Positions 56,773 to 64,000 of a stretch of DNA of 64,000 nucleotides are shown here, in pieces; the first letter of the stretch is position 1; each line of letters opens with the position of its first letter. The stretch is taken from positions 496,001-560,000 of the forward strand of contig NZ_CP048031.1 of assembly GCF_010092445.1 (NCBI RefSeq). Direction: 5' to 3'. The translations under genes were made by a program, and so were the position numbers. Under the pieces are notes generated by a model. That model was given only the letters and a program-made list of their open reading frames with translations. It made no database searches and was not told the origin of the DNA. This stretch comes from Shewanella sp. Arc9-LZ (GTDB taxonomy: Bacteria > Pseudomonadota > Gammaproteobacteria > Enterobacterales > Shewanellaceae).

Positions 56773-57663
56773 TTAAAGACCGCTTGATAAGCGAATGGTA
56801 TTTTGAATGGTGTTAGTGACTTCTGCATTCACTGTTTGGCTCACCGCTTGCGTCACTTGTTCGCGAGTGTTCTGCTGCATGAGTTCACTTGCACTTGCCT
56901 GTAACTGTTGTTGCACTGCGCTGGTTGCTGCGGCATTGATGGCCGATGATGTTGTCCCAGAAACTGCCGCGCTTACTGAATCAGATACTGCTGTGCTAGT
57001 GGCAAACAGTGTATCGGCACTCATACGTGATTGAATCTCTTCTGCGGCGGTGTTCGCACCAAGTTGTGCTGCGTTTACTGTCGCTGCTACGGTGTTGAGT
57101 GATGTCTCTGCTTGATTAACCGATAACTCTGTTGCTGCAGATAATCCGGCAGAACCAGATGCTATTACTTGAGTTGACACCAATTGCGCAGCCGTCGAGG
57201 CGTTATTAATCAGGCTATTAGCTATGCCAGCACCAACAGTTGTGGTGTTGGCTAATTGGTTATTAGCAAGTGTTGTTGCTGAGTCAGCGTTGGTGATTGA
57301 TGTATCAAGTGCTGACGTTACCGTAGTGAGCATTTCTGTTGTGGGTATGGTTATCGCAACTTGGTTGTCAGTTGTGGCTGCCATTTCAGTTGATGAAGTT
57401 TGCGTGGAGTCACTCGAGCCGCCTGACTCTGCTTCATTTGAAGCCGTTTGATCTGAGGCGCTGTTGGTCGGCTCGCGTGAGGCCATTGTTGGCTCATTAT
57501 TGCTTTGTGTTTCAGCGTTAGCATTTGGGCTATTCTGTTGGTTTTGGCTTAATTGAACATCAGCTTGGGCTGATACGGTTGTCGATGCTGACATTTCGGC
57601 ACTTATTGCCATGGTTGAGAAACAAGCAAGAGCAATAATCGTTGGTTTAAGTAATGTTTTCAT
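56773..57663 (-). CDS. Ala/Ser/Thr-rich exported protein of unknown family
   Basis: A 296-residue protein that I do not recognise. The signal peptide MKTLLKPTIIALACFSTMAISAE is clear. Residues 23-100 are a disordered S/T/N/Q/E-rich region. Residues 105-285 are Ala/Thr/Ser/Val/Asn/Gln-rich with regular A-x-x-A-x-x patterns (for example NAAQLGANTAAEEIQ, SAAVSGTTSSAINAAATSAVQQQ), suggesting long helices or a coiled-coil or fibrous bundle. There are no cysteines after the signal. GGGA stands 7 bases before ATG. Its promoter carries the same motif as the sigma operon. Confidence 0.8.
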   Translation of the reverse strand: MKTLLKPTIIALACFSTMAISAEMSASTTVSAQADVQLSQNQQNSPNANAETQSNNEPTMASREPTNSASDQTASNEAESGGSSDSTQTSSTEMAATTDNQVAITIPTTEMLTTVTSALDTSITNADSATTLANNQLANTTTVGAGIANSLINNASTAAQLVSTQVIASGSAGLSAATELSVNQAETSLNTVAATVNAAQLGANTAAEEIQSRMSADTLFATSTAVSDSVSAAVSGTTSSAINAAATSAVQQQLQASASELMQQNTREQVTQAVSQTVNAEVTNTIQNTIRLSSGL

Positions 57664-57697
57664 TTTTAATTCCCTCGTAATGTCGTGATTGACACTG

Positions 57698-57727
57698 TGA
57701 TAACGAGGCGGTCGTCGATTCTATTCC
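57698..57727 (-). promoter_or_regulatory. ECF promoter of the Ala/Ser/Thr-rich gene and barrel gene
   Basis: On the minus strand, GGAATA (57727-57722), 16 bases, then CGTTATCA (57705-57698). All 14 defined bases and the spacer length equal those of the sigma operon promoter 3.4 kb away. Transcription would start about 30 bases before ATG 57663. Confidence 0.7.
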
Positions 57728-58162
57728 ATTTATTTTTTCTTAATTGGCATTATTGTCTTGCGAGGTGAATATGAAATCAATAAGTAATTGTTTAATATTG
57801 TTATTTTATTTTTATCTTTATTGATGTAAAAAGACTAAATGATGCTTAGATAGACATCTCTACTGAAATATAACCATCGTTTAGCGTTGTTGCTTGAAAA
57901 TAAATAGTGGTTTTGTCGCCCGCTGGGATTCGTCGGCAGAACTAGCGATTGAGCCGCGGACAAATGTCATGCTCAGTATGTTAAATGCTGTGTATATGTT
58001 TACTTTTATGGTTAATGTAAATCAATTATCATTGGTATCAGCGCGAAAGCCCATTGAGTCATTCGCACACCCAGTATTGTCCGTAATGAATGCTTAATTA
58101 CGATATAGTTATCTTAAATATAAGCCGGTTACCCCTGAAACCATTGAGTCGTAGGTTTTACT
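57728..58162. other. Intergenic region, no gene seen
   Basis: About 430 bp between divergent transcription units. A 67-codon frame at 57894 has no ribosome-binding site or family likeness. I see no tRNA or strong repeat. A promoter for the helicase must lie here but is not clear. Confidence 0.5.
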
Positions 58163-61159
58163 TTGTCATTAGAAAATTCAGTTAACTTTATCCCTCATAG
58201 TTGGTTTGGGCATTTGTATCAGCGTGACGTAAATGCGATCAAATTGACGCAAGAGGGTATGACTTTTATGCCTAGCCAAGGCCGATTTTTAGCAAGATTT
58301 CGGCATACCAATAAACCGCTTATTATGGGGCAATTATCATGGCAGCAATTAGATCATCCGCCACTATTTAGTGCCAGTTTACTCGGTAACTTACTGAGTT
58401 TTAAGGCAGCTGGTGCTCATTATCAAATTCCATTTTTAAGTTATTTGGCTAAATCTCATTTTAAGCAACAGGTCGAAATACTCTGGGCTTTATCTCATCA
58501 AAAATCGCTGTGCGATTTGATATTACGAGTTGAAAAAGCCATATCAAGCCGGTATTTACGCCAGTCATTACTAGAAAAAATGCGCGCTAGAATCGAGCGT
58601 GAGTATTTTCGCTGGTTTCCCTGGAGTGAAGGGGTCGAGTTACCCGCCAATATACGTACCGCATTAATTCAACTACACGGTTTTTACCACTGGAATAAAG
58701 CGGATATAGATCGCCTACGTGAAGGCTATATTCAATCGCAGTTACTCGCATTTGCAGACTTTTTTGATCATGTGGAGTCACAGCCATTAACCGATAAGCA
58801 GCGCCGAGCATGTATTATCGATGATGATAATAATCTACTGCTCGCGGGCGCTGGCACGGGGAAAACCAGTGTAATGGTAGGCCGTGCAGGCTATTTACTA
58901 AATAGTGGTCAAGCTCAAGCTAATGACATTCTATTACTGGCTTATGGCAAAAAAGCCGCTAAAGAAATGGATCTGCGAATTAAACACAAACTGGGCAGTG
59001 ATGATATTAAGGCCAGTACTTTTCACAGTTTAGGCCTGAAAATTATTGCCGATGTTGAAGGTGTAAAACCAAGCTTATCAGCGTGGGTAAATGATGAACC
59101 CGCCAAAGACAAATGGGTGCACGATAGATTAGAAGCTTTGATTGACAATGAGGCTTATCGTAAACAACTTTTCGACTATTTTAGCCGTTATTATTACGTT
59201 GAGAAAAGCCCATTCGAATTTTCAACACAAGGTGAGTATTTTGAATATTTAAATGATAACGACATTCGCTCATTGAAAGGTGAGAGGGTCAAAAGTTTTG
59301 GTGAGTTGTATATCGCCAATTGGCTGTTTACCAATGGCATAGAGTATCAATATGAAGCTAAGTATGAATTTGATGTCAGCACGGTTGATTTTCGCCAGTA
59401 TCAAGCTGATTTTTATCTACCTGAATATGAGGTTTATATTGAATATTATGGCATTGATGAAGCCAATAATACGGCTCCTTATATCGATCAAACTGCCTAT
59501 TTAGCATCAATGGAATGGAAACGGCAGTTACATCATCAGCGCCAAACCAACTGCATCGAATTGTTTTATTATCAGCACAAGAAAAGTCAGTTAATCAACA
59601 AGCTTGAGCAAGCTTTAACGGTATTTAAAGTTAACTACTCACCTTTACCCGATGACGCGATATTGGCAACTCTTTATGAGCTTGGGCGAGTGACTGAGCT
59701 GGCAAAATTGTTTAGTCAGCTCATTGGCTTATACAAAGCAGCTTGTATTGACGAGGCTGGGCTGGAAAAGGTATTTGCCAATGCTGCTGATGCGGCCCAA
59801 ACGCGTAAAGCATTTGAATTACTCGAACCCATTTTACAGCAGTACCAACAGTACTTATCAGCTCACGGTGATATCGACTTTGAGGACATGATAGCCAAAG
59901 CGCTCGCATACCTGCAAAGTGGTCAATATGTCAGCCCATGGCGATATATCATGGTCGATGAGTTTCAAGATATTTCAGAACCCAGAGCGCGTTTAGTGCG
60001 AGCCTTGCGAGATTCGCGCACGAAAAAAGGTAACAGCGATACTTCATTATTTTGTGTTGGCGACGATTGGCAGGCTATTTATCGCTTTAGTGGTGCAGAT
60101 GTCCGTTTAACGACTCAATTTAAACGTTATTTTGGCCATGCCAGCGAAACGCATTTGGATCTTACTTTTAGATTTAATAACCGTATCGGTGAAGTGGCTA
60201 GCGCTTTTGTGAGTAAAAACCCGCATCAACTCAACAAAGATATCCATTCATTAGTACAAGTTGCCAAGCCTGCAGTATCAATACTTCGTCGTGGTACCAA
60301 TGAGGGCGCAACTAAAGATGAGCTGAGTAACAACGCATTAGAGCAAGCCTTAAATGCTCTGGCCGTCCGCGTTACTCAAGCTGGTGATAAGCTTAAAGCT
60401 AAACCGACAGTATATTTGCTGGCCCGTTTCTGGTTTCAGTTGCCAGATAAAGACATGTTGCGTCAGTTAACGGCTAAATACCCGATGTTCGTGATTGAGT
60501 GTTTATCGTTTCATGCTTCCAAAGGTAAAGAGGCCGACTATGTGGTGATTATGGGAATGACCCAAGACATACATGGATTTCCGTCGAAAAAAATAACGCC
60601 ACCTTTACTTGATGCATTTTTACCTAAAGCTGAAAATTTTGAGTTTGCAGAAGAACGGCGTTTATTTTATGTCGCGCTAACTCGTGCAAAGCACCGAGTT
60701 TACGTTATCGCCGATATGACCAATGTGAGCCCATTTATTGTGGAACTGATCCAACAAGATTATGCCGTTGAACAACAAGAATTTAGTACGTCTTTAGTGC
60801 AATCCTTGTTCGAACAAATTAATTGTGTCCGATGTACCACTGGGATATTGAAACCACGAGTGGGCAAGTTCACATCATTCTTTTCTTGCTCACACTTTCC
60901 ATTATGCGATCACAAAGAAGCAGGCTGTGACGAATGCGGCAGTCCGATGACACGCAAACGTTTTATCGGTTTCAAGGTATGCCTCAATGACAGTTGTGGC
61001 CATATGGCGCCGATATGTAACGTCTGTGGCGGTGATATGAACTTAAGAGAAAGTGCTAGAGGTGCTTTTTGGGGCTGTAAAAATTATCGAGGTAACCGCG
61101 TGCCTAGTTGTAGCAATACCATTGATAAAGCCAAAATCTCTCCGCAACAGGTGCAGTAG
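58163..61159 (+). CDS. UvrD/helicase IV-like DNA helicase with nuclease-like insert and zinc fingers
   Basis: A 998-residue superfamily 1 helicase. Walker A AGAGTGKTS is near 228, DEFQDISEPR near 598, GDDWQAIYRFSGAD near 633, FHASKGKEADYVV near 783 and EERRLFYVALTRAKH near 831. Between motifs Ia and II, residues about 376-475 resemble a restriction-endonuclease-type fold: SFGELYIANWL, QADFYLPEYEVYIEYYG (E, D, E, with Tyr where Lys is usual). Three C4 zinc fingers of topoisomerase type end the protein (888-990). It is longer than E. coli HelD (684). The TTG 58163 start has AGG 8 bases upstream and is moderately secure. Confidence 0.88.
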   Translation: MSLENSVNFIPHSWFGHLYQRDVNAIKLTQEGMTFMPSQGRFLARFRHTNKPLIMGQLSWQQLDHPPLFSASLLGNLLSFKAAGAHYQIPFLSYLAKSHFKQQVEILWALSHQKSLCDLILRVEKAISSRYLRQSLLEKMRARIEREYFRWFPWSEGVELPANIRTALIQLHGFYHWNKADIDRLREGYIQSQLLAFADFFDHVESQPLTDKQRRACIIDDDNNLLLAGAGTGKTSVMVGRAGYLLNSGQAQANDILLLAYGKKAAKEMDLRIKHKLGSDDIKASTFHSLGLKIIADVEGVKPSLSAWVNDEPAKDKWVHDRLEALIDNEAYRKQLFDYFSRYYYVEKSPFEFSTQGEYFEYLNDNDIRSLKGERVKSFGELYIANWLFTNGIEYQYEAKYEFDVSTVDFRQYQADFYLPEYEVYIEYYGIDEANNTAPYIDQTAYLASMEWKRQLHHQRQTNCIELFYYQHKKSQLINKLEQALTVFKVNYSPLPDDAILATLYELGRVTELAKLFSQLIGLYKAACIDEAGLEKVFANAADAAQTRKAFELLEPILQQYQQYLSAHGDIDFEDMIAKALAYLQSGQYVSPWRYIMVDEFQDISEPRARLVRALRDSRTKKGNSDTSLFCVGDDWQAIYRFSGADVRLTTQFKRYFGHASETHLDLTFRFNNRIGEVASAFVSKNPHQLNKDIHSLVQVAKPAVSILRRGTNEGATKDELSNNALEQALNALAVRVTQAGDKLKAKPTVYLLARFWFQLPDKDMLRQLTAKYPMFVIECLSFHASKGKEADYVVIMGMTQDIHGFPSKKITPPLLDAFLPKAENFEFAEERRLFYVALTRAKHRVYVIADMTNVSPFIVELIQQDYAVEQQEFSTSLVQSLFEQINCVRCTTGILKPRVGKFTSFFSCSHFPLCDHKEAGCDECGSPMTRKRFIGFKVCLNDSCGHMAPICNVCGGDMNLRESARGAFWGCKNYRGNRVPSCSNTIDKAKISPQQVQ

Positions 61160-61243
61160 TTATTAGAAATGGATGACTGTTTCTACTCGTATATAACACT
61201 TGCTGATAAGTGATGTGTTACTACGAGTGTAACTGATAAAACA

Positions 61244-61275
61244 AAACGGGCTTATCATTGCTGATAAGCCCGTTT
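61244..61275. terminator. Bidirectional terminator between the helicase gene and fis
   Basis: AAACGGGCTTATCA, TTGC, TGATAAGCCCGTTT: a perfect 14-bp stem, between convergent genes. A/T ends allow it to act in both directions. Confidence 0.85.
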
Positions 61276-61301
61276 CATTGCAATCACTTAGACGCTAGGT
61301 C

Positions 61302-62593
<1,292 letters not shown>

Positions 62594-62890
62594 TTCGGAC
62601 TTCACCTTGCTCTCCAAAGGGGCGCTATAGTAGCCCTTTTTTACGGCCGTGAAAAGGTCAATAAATGACCTAAATGCAACTTTTTTGCTTGACTTTTATT
62701 AGCCGTCACATCTTTGACTAATAATTGGCGTTTTTCGGCCATTTTTGAGCACTGGTGCGTGTTGCAGAGAGACGTTTTCATATATACCAGTGTCAATTAT
62801 TGATGTTAACAACCTGTAAACGAGAATTTACGCACGCAATTCGTTCATAATATAGCCCATAATTGAGTGCGTTTTAGGCTTGTGGGCAGG

Positions 62891-63772
62891 CTACTTACGT
62901 ATTCCTGTTAAGCGACTCCAGTCTTCTTTGTTACATACTGGATCCATGATGAACCATTGGCTGTAGAAGTCGGATACTTCTTGTGCTTGTTCTTGCAATA
63001 AACCCGATAGCGCCAGTTTGCCACCAATTTTGACTTTTTCAGCTATCAGCGGCGCTAGCTCTTTTAACGGACCGGCAAGAATATTGGCGACTAATACGTC
63101 TGCTTGTAAGTTGGCTGGTTGATCTTCTGGTAAATATAAGGCCAATTTATCCACTACGTCGTTACGTTCAGCATTGGCTTTTGAAGCGTCAATAGCCTGA
63201 TAGTCAATATCAACACCTGTTACTTTCTTGGCGCCGAGTTTGATTGCGGCAATAGCCAAAATACCCGATCCACAACCAAAATCGATGACTTCTTGGTTTG
63301 ATAAATCTAGGCTGTCTAACCATTCTAAACATAAGGCGGTGGTAGGGTGAGTACCTGTACCAAAGGCTAAACCTGGATCGAGAATGACGTTAACCGCAGT
63401 CGGATCAGGAATTTCACGCCAGCTAGGGCAAATCCATAAACGTGTACCAAATTGGATTGGGTGAAAGCTGTCCATCCATTCGCGGATCCAGTCTTTATCT
63501 TCGACTTGTTCAATTTTATGATTAAAGCCTTTGCCTAAAAATGGCATCGATTCTAAAAATTCGATTGTGGGTGCTAAGTTAGTACCTGCATCAAACAATG
63601 CAATCATTACGGTATCTTGCCACAGCGGTGTTTCACCTAACTTAGGTTCGAAAATAGGCTCGTCTTGGCCATCTTCGTAGGTGATGGAAAGTGAACCGTG
63701 ATCCATTAATAAGTCGCCAAGCAAGTCGGCGTTATCGCGATGAGTGTGAATGCGTAATTGGATCCAAGCCAT
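62891..63772 (-). CDS. prmA: Ribosomal protein L11 methyltransferase
   Basis: A 293-residue AdoMet enzyme that trimethylates L11. The N-terminal L11-binding domain ([18 protein letters not shown]) is followed by [15 protein letters not shown] near 133, the AdoMet site [13 protein letters not shown] near 160, and [12 protein letters not shown] near 224. Normal length. In Shewanella it normally stands near dusB and fis on the same strand, as here. Confidence 0.96.
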   Translation of the reverse strand: MAWIQLRIHTHRDNADLLGDLLMDHGSLSITYEDGQDEPIFEPKLGETPLWQDTVMIALFDAGTNLAPTIEFLESMPFLGKGFNHKIEQVEDKDWIREWMDSFHPIQFGTRLWICPSWREIPDPTAVNVILDPGLAFGTGTHPTTALCLEWLDSLDLSNQEVIDFGCGSGILAIAAIKLGAKKVTGVDIDYQAIDASKANAERNDVVDKLALYLPEDQPANLQADVLVANILAGPLKELAPLIAEKVKIGGKLALSGLLQEQAQEVSDFYSQWFIMDPVCNKEDWSRLTGIRK

Positions 63773-63849
63773 GGGATTTTCCTAACTGTGGTAAAAGTAA
63801 TATCAAATTGGCGCTTATTATACCCAAGTTATTTTAAGATGCTCGTTTA

Positions 63850-64000
63850 GGTGAGAGTTTATTGGTTGTTTACTAGATGAAGATGGACCATTTTCGGTCA
63901 CGTTTATATTAAAAATCGCCCAGGATATTGCTGATGATAAGAAAACAGGTAAGTTAGTCCCGAAACTTACTGAATGTGTTGGTGAGTCAGTTGCGTTAAA
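63850..64000 (+). other. Orphan open frame running off the window end
   Basis: After a TGA at 63852, the frame stays open to the window edge and reads LLDEDGPFSVTFILKIAQDI and on, ending VGESVAL. It has a coding-like composition but no start codon with a ribosome-binding site. It could be a gene fragment or pseudogene. I do not recognise it. Confidence 0.2.

Noticed and set aside
57894..58097. A 67-residue frame in the gap before the helicase.
   Set aside because: No ribosome-binding site, no family likeness and composition like non-coding DNA.

Overview
The window is chromosomal DNA of a marine-type gammaproteobacterium, almost certainly a Shewanella. The reasons are the gene order hemC-hemD-hemX-hemY next to a BpfA-type adhesin locus (bpfA, ABC exporter, HlyD adaptor, aggA, OmpA-like lipoprotein, bpfG, bpfD), a divergent cyaA, cyaY/lptM-lysA-dapF-DUF484-xerC-yigB, and dusB-fis with prmA. 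This is the order I know from Shewanella genomes. No database search was possible.

Layout. (1) 1-8436: right end of an accessory island. It holds the C-terminal tail of a helicase-related protein, a DUF4391 protein, type III restriction-modification Mod and Res subunits, and a Panacea-antitoxin/unknown-partner pair. The island ends in a 49-bp copy of the 3' half of tRNA-His, which looks like an attachment-site duplicate. (2) 8463-8839: three identical tRNA-Pro(TGG) genes in 150-bp tandem units. Their terminator has been split by a complete IS4-family element (8869-10288) with a 13-bp target duplication. (3) 10852-37631: the large-adhesin operon on the minus strand. Its adhesin has 6,073 residues, of which 41 tandem 108-residue (324-bp) units make up about 73%. 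An intact TAAG LapG-type cleavage site, the BpfG protease, the degenerate c-di-GMP receptor BpfD and a full type I secretion system are all present. (4) 37785-42019: heme genes on the minus strand. (5) 42292-50064: cyaA, cyaY, and the lptM-lysA-dapF-DUF484-xerC-yigB operon. (6) 50044-52600: a small AlbA_2-domain protein, a hemerythrin-type protein with a probable NsrR operator, and a Kelch protein. (7) 52654-57727: an ECF sigma/anti-sigma locus with a lipoprotein, a divergent subtilase, and an unlinked-in-operon pair (Ala/Ser/Thr-rich secreted protein plus outer-membrane barrel). (8) 58163-63772: a UvrD-like helicase with an internal nuclease-like segment and zinc fingers, then fis, dusB and prmA.

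How the genes work together. In the adhesin locus, secretion genes place BpfA in the AggA pore. BpfD, when bound to c-di-GMP, is expected to hold BpfG away from the TAAG site. When c-di-GMP falls, BpfG cuts the adhesin and the cell detaches. In the ECF locus, two promoters share the same GGAATA-N16-CGTTATCA motif (the sigma operon itself and the distant Ala/Ser/Thr-rich gene), and the subtilase has a close variant. This predicts one autoregulated envelope or surface regulon that I cannot match to a described system.

Main limits. The array of near-identical repeats is a risk for assembly errors. Functions of the putative Panacea partner, the Ala/Ser/Thr-rich protein and the barrel are not known from sequence alone.
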